Below, piece after piece: positions 11,126 to 22,950 of a stretch of 64,000 bases of DNA (positions are counted from its first letter, which is position 1; each line of letters begins with the position of its first letter). The DNA comes from Candidula unifasciata (taxonomy: Eukaryota > Mollusca > Gastropoda > Stylommatophora > Geomitridae): NCBI GenBank assembly GCA_905116865.2, contig CAJHNH020006257.1, positions 569,935 through 633,934 of the forward strand, in the 5' to 3' direction. Both the position numbers and the translations under genes were made by a program. The notes under the pieces were generated by a model that searched no databases, had not been told where the DNA came from, and was given only the letters and a program-made list of their open reading frames with translations.

Positions 11126-14100
11126 CCACACTAATATCCCCAGAGCACACCAGTATCCGTAGAGCACACCAGTATATCTAGAGCACACCAATATCCCCTG
11201 AGCACACTAATATCCCCTGAGCACACCAGTATCCCCAGAGCACACCAGTATCCCCAGAGCACACCAGTATCCCTAGAGCACACCAGTATCCCTAGAGCAC
11301 ACCAATATCCCCAGAGCACACCAATATCCCCAGAGCACACCAATATCCCTAGAGCACACCAGTATCTCTAGAGCACACCAGTATCCCTAGAGCACACCAA
11401 TATCCCCAGAGCACACCAATATCCCCAGAGCACACCAATATCCCTAGGGCACACCAGTATCCCTAGAGCACACCAGTATCCCCAGAGCACACCAGTATCC
11501 CTAGAGCACACCAATATCCCTAGAGCACACCAGTATCCATAGAGCACACCAGTATCTCTAGAGCACACCAGTATCCCTAGAGCACACCAGTATCTCTAGA
11601 GCACACCAGTATCCCTAGAGCACACCAATATCCCCAGAGCACACCAATATCCTCAGAGCACACCAATATCCCTAGGGCACACCAGTATCCCTAGAGCACA
11701 CCAGTATCCCTAGAGCACACCAGTATCTCTAGAGCACACCAGTATCCCCAGAGCACACCAGTATCTCCAGAGCAAACCAGTATCTCTAGAGCACCCCAGT
11801 ATCCCTAGAGCACACCAGTATCCCTAGAGCACACCAATATCACCAGAGCACACCAGTATCCCTAGAGCACACCAGTATCCCTAGAGCACACCAGTATCAC
11901 CAGAGCACACCAATATCCCCAGAGCACACCAGTATCACCAGAGCACACCAGTATCCCTAGAGCACACCAGTATCTCTAGAGCACACCAGTATCCCTAGAG
12001 CACACCAGTATCCCCAGAGCACACCAGTATCCCCAGAGCACACCAGTATCCCTAGAGCACACCAGTATCTCCAGAGCACACCAGTATCTCCAGAGCACAC
12101 CAGTATATCTAGAGCACACCAGTATCCCTAGAGCACACCAGTATCCCTAGAGCACACCAGTATCTCTAGAGCACACCAGTATCCCTAGAGCACACCAATA
12201 TCCCCTGAGCACACCAATATCCCTAGAGCACACCAGTATCCCTAGAGCACACCAGTATCCCTAGAGCACACCAGTATCCCTAGAGCACACCAGTATCCCT
12301 AGAGCACACCAGTATCCCTAGAGCACACCAGTATCCTCTGAGCACACCAGTATCCCCTGAGCACACCAATATCCCTAGAGCACACACGTATCCCTAGAGC
12401 ACACCAGTATCTCTAGAGCACACCAATATCCCCTGAGCACACCAATATCCCCTGAGCACACCAGTATCCCTAGAGCACACCAGTATCCCTAGAGCACACC
12501 AGTATCCCTAGAGCACACCAATATCCCCAGAGCACACCAATATCCCTAGAGCACACCAGTATCTCTAGAGCACACCAGTATCCCTAGAGCACACCAATAT
12601 CACCAGAGCACACCAGTATCCCTAGAGCACACCAATATCCCCAGAGCACACCAATATCCCTAGAGCACACCAGTATCCCTAGAGCACACCAATATCCCTA
12701 GAGCACACCAGTATCCCCAGAGCACACCAGTATCTCTAGAGCACACCAATATCCCTAGAGCACACCAATATCCCTAGAGCACACCAGTATCCCTAGAGTA
12801 CACCAGTATCTCTAGAGTACACCAGTATCTCTAGAGCACACCAGTATCCCTAGAGCACACCAGTATCCCTAGAGCACACCAGTATCTCTAGAGCACACCA
12901 ATATCCCTAGAGCACACCAGTATCCCTAGGGCACACCAGTATCCCCAGAGCACACCAGTATCCCCAGAGCACACCAATATCCCTAGAGCACACCAGTATC
13001 TCCAAAGCATACCAGTATCTCCAGAGCACACCAGTATCACCAGAGCAAACCAGTATCTCTAGAGCACCCCAGTATCCCTAGAGCACACCAGTATCCCTAG
13101 AGCACACCAGTATCCCTAGAGCACACCAATATCACCAGAGCACACCAGTATCCCTAGAGCACACCAGTATCACCAGAGCACACCAATATCCCCAGAGCAC
13201 ACCAATATCCCCAGAGCACACCAATATCCATAGAGCACACCAATATCCCCAGAGCACACCAGTATCACCAGAGCACTCCAGTATCCCTAGAGCACACCAG
13301 TATCCCTAGAGCACACCAGTATCCCTAGAGCACACCAGTATCCCTAGAGCACACCAATATCCCTAGAGCACACCAGTATCCCTAGAGCACACCAGTATCC
13401 CTAGAGCACACCAGTATCCCTAGAGCACACCAGTATCCCTAGAGCACACCAGTATCCCTAGAGCACACCAGTATCCCTAGAGCACACCAGTATCCCTAGA
13501 GCACACCAATATCCCTAGAGCACACCAGTATCCCTAGAGCACACCAGTATCCCTAGAGCACACCAGTATCCCTAGAGCACACCAGTATCCCTAGAGCACA
13601 CCAGTATCCCTAGAGCACACCAGTATCCCTAGAGCACACCAGTATCCCTAGAGCACACCAGTATCCCTAGAGCACACCAGTATCCCTAGAGCACACCAGT
13701 ATCCCTAGAGCACACCAGTATCCCTAGAGCACACCAGTATCCCTAGAGCACACCAGTATCCCTAGAGCACACCAGTATCCCTAGAGCACACCAGTATCCC
13801 TAGAGCACACCAGTATCCCTAGAGCACACCAGTATCCCTAGAGCACACCAGTATCCCTAGAGCACACCAGTATCCCTAGAGCACACCAGTATCCCTAGAG
13901 CACACCAGTATCCCTAGAGCACACCAGTATCCCTAGAGCACACCAGTATCCCTAGAGCACACCAGTATCCCTAGAGCACACCAGTATCCCTAGAGCACAC
14001 CAGTATCCCTAGAGCACACCAGTATCCCTAGAGCACACCAGTATCCCTAGAGCACACCAGTATCCCTAGAGCACACCAGTATCCCTAGAGCACACCAGTA

Positions 14101-17100
14101 TCCCTAGAGCACACCAGTATCCCTAGAGCACACCAGTATCCCTAGAGCACACCAGTATCCCCTGAGCACACCAGTATCCCTAGAGCACACCAGTATCACA
14201 CTAGAGCAGCACACCAGTATCCCTAGAGCACACCAGTATCCCTAGAGCACACCAGTATCCCTAGAGCACACCAGTATCCCTAGAGCACACCAGTATCCCC
14301 AGAGCACACCAGTATCCCTAGAGCACACCAGTATCCCTAGAGCACACCAGTATCCCCTAGAGCACACCAGTATCCCTAGAGCACACCAGTATCCCTAGAG
14401 CACACCAGTATCCCTAGAGCACACCAGTATCCCTAGAGCACACACAGTATCCCTAGAGCACACCAGTATCCCTAGAGCACACCAGTATCCCTAGAGCACA
14501 CCAGTATCCCTAGAGCACACCAATATCCCTAGAGCACACCAGTATCCCCCGAGCACACCAGTATCCCTAGAGCACACCAGTATCCCTAGAGCACACCAGT
14601 ATCCCTAGAGCACACCAATATCCCCAGAGCACACCAGTATCCCTAGAGCACACCAGTATCCCTAGAGCACACCAGTATCCCTAGAGCACACCAGTATCCC
14701 TAGAGCACACCAGTATCCCTAGAGCACACCAGTATCCCTAGAGCACACCAATATCCCCTGAGCACACCAGTATCCCTAGAGCACACCAGTATCCCTAGAG
14801 CACACCAGTATCCCTAGAGCACACCAGTATCCAGCACACCAGTATCCCAGAGCACACCAGTATCCCTAGAGCACACCAGTATCTCCAGAGCACACCAGTA
14901 TATCTAGAGCACACCAGTATCCCTAGAGCACACCAGTATCTCTAGAGCACACCAGTATCCCTAGAGCACACCAGTATCGCTAGAACACACCAATATCCCC
15001 TGAGCACACCAATATCCCTAGAGCACACTAGTATCCCTAGAGCACACCAGTATCCCTAGAGCACACCAGTATCCCTAGAGCACACCTGTATCCCTAGAGC
15101 ACACCAGTATCCCCTGAGCACACCAATATCCCTAGAGCACACCAGTATCCCTAGAGCACACCAGTATCTCTAGAGCACACCAGTATCTCTAGAGCACACC
15201 AGTATCCCTAGAGCACACCAATATCCCTAGAGCACACCAATATCCCTAGAGCACACCAGTATCCCCAGAGCACACCAGTATCCCTAGAGCACACCAGTAT
15301 CCCTAGAGCACACCAGTATCCCTAGAGCACACCAGTATCCCTAGAGCACACCAGTATCCCTAGAGCACACCAGTATCCCTAGAGCACACCAGTATCCCTA
15401 GAGCACACCAGTATCCCTAGAGCACACCAGTATCCCCAGAGAGCACACCAGTATCCCTAGAGCACACCAGTATCCCCAGAGCACACCAGTATCTCTAGAG
15501 AGCACACCAGTATCCCTAGAGCACACCAGTATCCCTAGAGCACACCAGTATCCCTAGAGCACACCAGTAGCCTAGAGCACACCAGTATCCCTAGAGCACA
15601 CCAGTATCCCTAGAGCACACCAGTATCCCTAGAGCACACCAGTATCCCTAGAGCACACCAGTATCCACTAGAGCAAAGCACCAGTATCCCTAGAGCACAC
15701 CAGTATCCCTCACACCAGTATCCCTAGAGCACACCAGTATCCCTAGAGCACACCAGTATCCCTAGAGCACACCAGTATCCCTAGAGCACACCAGTATCCC
15801 TAGAGCACACCAGTATCCCTAGAGCACACCAATATCCCCAGAGCACACCAATATCCCCAGAGCACACCAGTATCACTAGAGCACACCAGTATCCCTAGAG
15901 CACACCAGTATCCCTAGAGCACACCAGTATCACTAGAGCACACCAGTATATCCCTAGAGCACACCAGTATCCCTAGAGCACACCAGTATCCCTAGAGCAC
16001 ACCAGTATCCCTAGAGCACACCAGTATCCCTAGAGCACACCAGATCCCTAGAGCACACCAGTATCCCTAGAGCACACCAGTATCCCTAGAGCACACCACC
16101 AAGTATCCCTAGAGCACACCAATATCCCTAGAGCACACCAGTATCCCTAGAGCACACCAGTATCCCTAGAGCACACCAGTATCCCTAGAGCACACCAGTA
16201 TCCCTAGAGCACACCAGTATCCCTAGAGCACACCAGTATCCCTAGAGCACACCAGTATCCCTAGAGCACACCAGTATCCCTAGAGCACACCAGTATCCCT
16301 AGAGCACACCAGTATCTCCAGAGCACACCAGTATATCTAGAGCACACCAGTATCCCTAGAGCACACCAGTATCTCTAGAGCACACCAGTATCCCTAGAGC
16401 ACACCAGTATCCCTAGAGCACACCAATATCCCTAGAGCACACCAGTATCCCTAGAGCACACCAGTATCCCTAGAGCACACCAGTATCCCTAGAGCACACC
16501 AGTATCCCTAGAGCACACCACCCTAGAGCACACCAGTATCCCTAGAGCACACCAGTATCCCTAGAGCACACCAGTATCCCTAGAGCACACCAGTATCCCT
16601 AGAGCACACCAGTATCTCTAGAGCACACCAGTATCCCTAGAGCACACCAGTATCCCTAGAGCACACCAGTATCCCTAGAGCACACCAATATCCCTAGAGC
16701 ACACCAGTATCCCTAGAGCACACCAGTATCCCTAGAGCACACCAGTATCCCTAGAGCACACCAGTATCCCTAGAGCACACCAGTATCCCCTGAGCACACC
16801 AGTATCCCCTGAGCACACCAATATCCCTAGAGCACATCAATATCCCTAGAGCACACCAGTATCCCTAGAGCACACCAATATCCCTAGAGCACACCAGTAT
16901 CTCTAGAGCACACCAGTATCACCAGAGCACACCAGTATCACCAGAGCACACCAGTATACCTAGAGCACACCAATATCTCTAGAGCACACCAATATCCCTA
17001 GAGCACACCAATATCCCTAGAGCACACCAGTATCTCTAGAACACACCAATATCCTCTGAGCACACCAATATCCCTAGAGCACACCAGTATCTCTAGAGCA

Positions 17101-17325
17101 CACCAGTATCACCAGAGCACACCAGTATCACCAGAGCACACCAGTATCCCTACAGCACACCAGTATCCCTAGAGCACACCAGTATCCCTAGAGCACACCA
17201 ATATCCCTAGAGCACACCAGTATCTCTAGAGCACACCAATATCCTCTGAGCACACCAATATCCCTAGAGCACAGCAATATCCCTAGAGCACACCAATATC
17301 CCTAGAGCACACCAATATCACCAAA
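11125..17325. repeat. 6.2-kb satellite with a 19-bp unit, about 325 copies
   Basis: The unit is ccctagagcacaccagtat. Edges (11.1-13.2 kb and 16.8-17.3 kb) are mixed with tctctagag, ccccagag and cacaccaatat variants. The core (about 13.3-16.7 kb) is almost homogeneous, apart from small insertions and deletions (for example near 14200, 15660, 15710, 16095). Confidence 0.98.
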
Positions 17326-17329
17326 GAAG

Positions 17330-17585
17330 AAAATAGCTGCGCCGACATACACCCAGTAAACCACCATAAAAAAGCTAAATAATAAAAGACCCTTTTCCAC
17401 GCCTTTAGGCGTATAGGGCACATAGGGCTAGACCTATATTTTTGTAGACCAATCGGCACAAGATGGGTGATGTGGTCCGTGGAAACCACTAATATCAACG
17501 AGGCTAAAGGGCTTCGATGCTCACGACACTGAGCCAAATGAGACATGCCCAAGTGCTTCTGGCAACAACAAAAACAACAAATCAA
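17330..17585 (-). repeat. Possible interspersed repeat, unidentified
   Basis: The - strand holds an open frame of about 85 codons with QKHLGMSHLAQCREHRSPLA, but no known domain. The sequence looks like a decayed element rather than a host exon. Confidence 0.3.
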
Positions 17586-18200
17586 CAGTTTTAAAACATA
17601 GAAGATGGTGCTACATCTGACACATCATGTGGGAAAAACCCAGCAGAGAATCACCAATCAGGCACTAAAATGGGGCAGAAATGGATTGGGGAGGCGAAGA
17701 AGCCAAAGCTGGATTCCCTCCATGATACTGAACTGATCGCACAGAATATAACAGAATAGATAAAAAGACAACTAGCAACTTTAGTCAAATTTTCAAAATC
17801 GTTTTTTCCCCCTTATAAAACAGCTGCATTCGTATTGAAAAACCCTTTCCAACGGTGCCTCTTTCATGCCTCTATGTCAAGTCTAAGCCGAGTTATTGAA
17901 GTTTTTGTGGAAAAGGTTAACAAATAAGAAAATATAAAAGTGAGTTGAAACTTGCTGCCCAGAAATCAGAAGTTTTAGAGTAGTGTTTAAAAACTGCTTT
18001 AACTTATAAAGTATTTAAAAAAGACCCTTGAAACTATATATTTTTGGATTCAGGGCAACAAGCTTTAACCGAATAAACATAAACAGTACATTGATGTAAA
18101 GAATGAATGAATATGTGGATCACCTTACTAATTTTCATCAAAACGATTGGTTTATTACGTAATTAATATAATAGTTGATCATCCTAGCTAATTATCAAGG
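17585..18200. other. No gene seen
   Basis: AT-rich, single-copy-looking sequence without recognisable exons or elements. Confidence 0.5.
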
Positions 18201-18540
18201 ATACCATTGAGCTGACAGGTTGGCTGGATCCACTGTCACTACCGAAGGTCAGCCTATGGATCATGCTGATATTATCAATGCCCTCAGAGAAATGGGAAGG
18301 ATAGAGGACTTTGGTGGCAGTGAATCCACATCACTCGCCAGAATGGCAGACTTGGGAATTAAGATCGGCACAGCAAAAAACGAGACGCACACCAGAAGAC
18401 TTGTTAATCAACATAGAACTGGTACTATTAGCCATCGGACGTTGGGGTTCATACTGAGGGGAGGATCTGAGCACATATGGACATGACCGGAGTGCAATGA
18501 TGATAACCCAACTAACTAACTAACTAACTAACTAACTTAC
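18200..18540 (+). mobile_element. Probable non-LTR element 3' end with a (TAAC) tail
   Basis: An 88-codon open frame ends RGGSEHIWT. It is followed after a stop by a Cys-containing continuation and then an actaactaac microsatellite (18508-18540). A microsatellite tail after a short frame is typical of LINE 3' ends. The family is not assigned. Confidence 0.45.
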
Positions 18541-18764
18541 TAACCATTGAAAAAAAAAGATTTACACAAGAGCTGCGCTTGGACCATAATATGTTGTCCC
18601 CGAAATCCGAACGTGACCGTATAATGCAAGGCTGCCAATACTTGGGTTTCCCCCAAGATCGAGTTTTTAAATGAGGCCTTGAGTTCAAATTTTGGAATTT
18701 TAGATTTAAAAAATATATATCCTTGTATAAAAGTTGGTACATATTTTGTTTCGTAATAATAATA

Positions 18765-18900
18765 TGGTTAGTTAGTTAGTCTTTCCTCTTGTGTCGAGTG
18801 CGGCACATAGGGCAGAGGTCATGACTCTCCATGTATGGCAGTTCGTTGCAATCTGTTGTAGGTCTTGGATGTTTGAGTGGCCCATGAGCGAGCCTTCCCT
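18765..18900 (-). mobile_element. Probable non-LTR element 3' end, inverted
   Basis: On the - strand the frame reads QIATNCHTWRVMTSALCAA, ending in a ttag/ctaa repeat tail at 18767-18778. It lies tail-to-tail with the fragment at 18200-18540. Confidence 0.45.
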
Positions 18901-18954
18901 GATGATGTAATAATATTGTAATATTTGGTAATCTGGTAATATATTAATATTAAT

Positions 18955-19050
18955 TCAACACGGGTGTAACCCACAAGTGCTCCATTCTTCTTGTAACTCA
19001 AGCCTGAGTCTGAAGAATCTAAGCACAGTGCACAAACTCCGTTGCACCGG
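18955..19050 (+). repeat. Interspersed repeat C, copy 1
   Basis: Matches 27845-27945 in order: gtaacccacaagtgctcc, cttcttgtaactc, gaagaatctaagcacagtgc. Moderately diverged, same orientation. Confidence 0.65.
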
Positions 19051-19234
19051 CAACAATACATTTTGATTTGTGTGTGTGTCAAACTTGTGTTTGTTGTTGC
19101 TTATGTATTGCTGTCAGTTTAGCTTGGGCTTTCCTATAAATCTAATTGGCAGCCCTGGTCTGATGCAAGAGCAAGATGGTGGAAGAGTCTCGGTTGATGT
19201 CTGGTGGTTGCGCATCCTCTCCTCGAATCTTGCC

Positions 19235-19790
19235 AGTAGTTCCAGAATTTTACACGGTCAGTCTGTATGTCCATGTCCTCGAATCTTGTCAGCAGTTCCA
19301 GAACTTTACACGGTCAGTCTGTATGTCCCTCTCCTCGAATCTTGCCAATAGTTCCAGAACTTTACACGGTCAGTCTGTATGTCCCTCTCCTCAAATCTTG
19401 CCAATAGTTCCAGAACTTTACACGGTCAGTCTGCATGTCCATGTCCTCGAATCTTGTCAGTAGTTCCAGAACTTTACACGGTCAGTCTGTATGTCCCTCT
19501 CCTCAAATCTTGCCAATAGTTCCAGAACTTTACACGGTCAGTCTGCATGTCCATGTCCTCGAATCTTGCCAATAGTTCCAGAACTTTACACGGTCAGTCT
19601 GTATGTCCCTCTCCTCAAATCTTGCCAGTAGTTCCAGAACTTTACACGGTCAGTCTGTATGTCCCTCTCCTCAAATCTTGCCAATAGTTCCAGAACTTTA
19701 CACGGTCAGTCTGTATGTCCCTCTCCTCAAATCTTGCCAATAGTTCCAGAACTTTACACGGTCAGTCTGCATGTCCTTTCCTCAGATTGT
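19235..19790. repeat. 56-bp minisatellite, about 10 copies
   Basis: The unit contains ttccagaactttacacggtc then agtctgtatgtccctctcct and aatcttgcca. Confidence 0.95.
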
Positions 19791-20027
19791 GCCAGCAGTA
19801 CCAGATCTTTACATTACATGTCATGGTCTGTCTGTATGTCCATGTCCTCAAATCTTGCCAGTAGTTCCTTATCTTTATACTGTCAGTCTGTTAGGAAAAT
19901 TCTAGCAGTTTCAGTCTTTCCTTGGTGCTTAGTGTACTGTTACCATTAACTGTAACAACTAACAAGGTATGAATATGTTTACTAATTAGTTACAAGTACA
20001 TTTATTCCATCTGGTTTCATGTTTATT

Positions 20028-20064
20028 GGGGGGGGGGGGTGGGGGGGGGGGGGGGGGGGGGGGG
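20028..20064. repeat. Poly-G run
   Basis: About 35 G with one interruption. The length is likely uncertain in the assembly. It directly precedes a SINE-like element. Confidence 0.9.
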
Positions 20065-20240
20065 CATGGTCTCGAGGTATAGTGTCCGCCTTGAGTGCTA
20101 GAGGTCCTGAGTTTATTTTCTGTTCACGTGGACTTCTATAATTTCCTCTTGTCTCTGGGTAATGAGATCGGACGTCCTTGTTTATTGTTGCGCACGTAAA
20201 AAATCCCTTGGCAGTTAGATATAAAAAAAAGTAAGTTGAA
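20064..20240 (+). mobile_element. SINE-like element B, near-complete copy
   Basis: The head tggtctcgaggtatagtgtc then gagtgctagaggtcctgagt resembles a tRNA-type A/B box pair. The body runs from cacgtggacttct to cgcacgtaaaaaatccctt. Related copies lie at 28105 (+) and 28010 (-). Confidence 0.6.
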
Positions 20241-20344
20241 CTTAGATTGGCAGTTCTGTCCTGATCACATGGCAGTTCTGTCCCGTCTGATCACCTGGCT
20301 GCTATAGTATCACTGATAAACTACAGATAATAATATGGCTCCCA

Positions 20345-20640
20345 GGAGGTGACATCTGGGATATTTCTTCTGCCTTTCTAACTCTCAATGGAGTATCAGT
20401 CCTCAACCAACTCAGGCCAGGAGGTGACACCTGGGATATTTCTTGTGCCTTTCTAACTCTCAATGGAGTATCAGTCCTCAACCAACTCAGGCCAGGAGGT
20501 GACATCTGGGATATTTCTTCTGCCTTTCTAACTCTCAATGGAGTATCAGTCCTCAACCAACTCAGGCCAGGAGGTGACATCTGGGATATTTCTTGTGCCT
20601 TTCTAACCCTCAATGGAGTATCAGTCCTCAACCAACTCAG
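20345..20640. repeat. 75-bp minisatellite, 4 copies
   Basis: The unit contains gaggtgacatctgggatatt then ctcaatggagtatcagtcct. The - strand frame is open because 75 is a multiple of 3. Confidence 0.95.
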
Positions 20641-21725
20641 GCCAAGTGGTTCTGTCCTTCACTGTCGCATGCAGCTCTCCCTGTGTCACCCCCCCCCCCC
20701 CCCAGCCTTTTCTTTTTTAAATTCCACTCTCTAGCTTCCTTCTCCATGTTTTTGGTCTTCCTTTATTCCAATGCGCCTGTGGGTACCAATGCAAAGACAT
20801 TCTAGTTATACTGTTCTCAGGCTTTCTGAATGTGTGTCCTATCCAATGCCAGCCTCTTTCCTTCACCTCTTTTTGCACTGGAGCTTGCTTAGTTCTCTCC
20901 CAAAGTTCTACATTTGTGATTCTTCATACCATTTAATTTCCTCTGTTCTGTGCAGGCACCAGTTAATGAATATTTTTAGTTAATTAACAATTGTCTTAAC
21001 AATTTGTTCTGCATGTTTCCGCCCCATACAATAGTACTGATTTGACATTAGAATTAAACATTTTAAGCTTAGTATTTCTTTTGACCTCCACAAATTCCCT
21101 AATGCTATGAAAGCTCCTCTTGCCTTTTGTATTCATATTTTAATATCTCTATCAGTTCCTCCATCTTTATCTACATACAGCTCAAATAGGTGTACGACTC
21201 CATTTCTTGGAGTGGGGTGCCATTAAGAGAAACCACATTACTATTTGCCTGATTTATTCTCATTATCTTTGTCTTTCCTTTTTAGATTTTCAGACCAAGC
21301 TACTGTGATATGGCATCAAGCATATTTAATTTATCTTGCATCTGATTCCGTGAATTGGACAGAAGAGCAATATCATCAGCGAAGTCCAGATCATCAAGTA
21401 GGGGTCCACTGAATTCTGTTCTTGGTATTAGCAGTTGCTGTTTTCATAACCCAGTCTATTGCCAGTAAAAATAGGAGAGGTGACAGAAGACATCCCTGTC
21501 GCACACCTGTTTGTAATTTCAATTGTAAGTTAGCTTTCCCTTAAAAAGAACTCAACATTTCATGTCTTTATGTGTTGCCTTTACCAAGTTAATACCTTTC
21601 TGTGGGATTCTAGAGTGCCCCATTAATTCCCATAGACATTCCCTATCAGTGATGTCAAAAGCTTTTTCATAATCTATTAATCCAATGTAAAGTGGTGAAT
21701 TCAGTTCAATGCTTTACTCTGTAAT
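20640..21725 (-). mobile_element. Degenerate LINE ORF2, antisense
   Basis: The - strand shows, in order: [84 protein letters not shown]. This is the reverse transcriptase to C-terminus of the same family as the copy at 36095. Frameshifts and stops are many, and the catalytic YADD-like box is not intact. Confidence 0.85.
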
Positions 21726-21764
21726 TTTTTTTTTGTTGTTGAGAATTTGTTTCTGAGAAGTTGG

Positions 21765-22440
21765 GACATTTCAGTCTAGAATTTGTCACTCAGTAATGAA
21801 ATAGGGACATTTCAGTCCAGAATTTGTCACTCAGTAATGAAATAGGGACATTTCAGTCTAAAATTTGTCACTCAGTAATGAAATAGGGACATTTCAGTCT
21901 AGAATTTGTCACTCAGTAATGAAATAGGGACATTTCAGTCTAGAATTTGTTACTCAGTAATGAAATAGGGATGTGTGTCTGCCTAGAATTTGTCACTGAG
22001 TAATGAAATAGGGACATTTCAGTCTAGAATTTGTCACTCAGTAATGAAATAGGGACATTTCAGTCTAGAATTCGTCACTCAGTAATGAAATAGGGATGTG
22101 TTTCTCCCTAGAATTTGTTACTCAGAAATGAAATAGGGATGTGTTTCTGCCTAGCATGTGTCACTCATTAATGAAATAGGGATGTGTTTCTCCCTAGAAT
22201 TTGTCACTCAGTAATGAAATAGGGATGTGTTTCTTGAAATAGGGATGTGTTTCTCCCTAGAATTTGTCACTCAATAATGAAATAGGAATGTGTTTCTGCC
22301 TAGAATGTGTCACTCATTAATGAAATAGGGAAATTTCTGCCTAGAATTTGTCACTCAGAAATGAAATAGGGACATTTCTGCCTAGAATTTGTCACTCAGA
22401 AATGAAATAGGGACATTTCAGTCTTAAATTAGTTCCTCAG
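21765..22440. repeat. 41-bp minisatellite upstream of EIF2B3, about 17 copies
   Basis: The unit contains gggacatttcagtctagaat then ttgtcactcagtaatgaaat. Variant copies with ggatgtgtttctccc are interspersed. It ends about 270 nt before the first identified EIF2B3 exon. Confidence 0.95.
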
Positions 22441-22715
22441 AAATGTATGGACATTCCTAGATTGTAGCAATTTTGGACAGCAAGGTTATACTTGATGAGT
22501 CGTAAAGTGCTCCATGTAATTATTCTGTAGGGTTGAACAGGTATATGTTGATGAGGAGAATGACTAAGACTATAGCATATGAGACTTGAGTGTATGTCAC
22601 TGTGAATGCCACCACATGCCTCTCATATGTGGCACAAGAGTTTGAGTAATCATTGACTTTATTGCAAATTACATAAGACATTTCGTCTTCACTGGTTGCT
22701 TCTTGCTAATTTCAG

Positions 22716-22790
22716 GCAATATCACATAGAATAGATAAATAACATTGAAGAGGTAACTGCACGTGTGGCTCAGATTGTAGAACCGCAGTC
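22716..22790 (+). other. EIF2B3: EIF2B3 5' UTR segment on the first coding exon
   Basis: A pyrimidine-rich stretch ending in an AG at 22714-22715 could be an acceptor, so a separate upstream non-coding exon is possible. The UTR holds an in-frame TGA at 22746-22748, 14 codons before the ATG. No promoter was located: the 0.7 kb upstream is a 41-bp minisatellite. Confidence 0.5.
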
Positions 22791-22950
22791 ATGTCCAACC
22801 CAGGAGACTGGACAGCTGTCATCATGGCAGGGGGATCTGGTTCCAGGATGACGGACCTCACCAACCAATGTCCTAAAGCTCTGCTTCCTGTTGGACGCTT
22901 CCCCATGATTTGGTACCCCATTCGCTCTTTAGAAAAGGCTGGCTTTTCAG
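22791..22950 (+). CDS. EIF2B3: EIF2B3 coding exon 1
   Basis: Encodes residues 1-53 plus one base, with the nucleotidyltransferase signature (GGSGSRM then PKALLPVG). The ATG at 22791 has G at -3. A second Met at codon 12 corresponds to an internal Met in other family members. Donor gtatgt at 22951. Confidence 0.95.

Noticed and set aside
11125..17325. CRISPR array
   Set aside because: Units are contiguous 19-mers without unique spacers, in an animal genome. The same applies to the other arrays.
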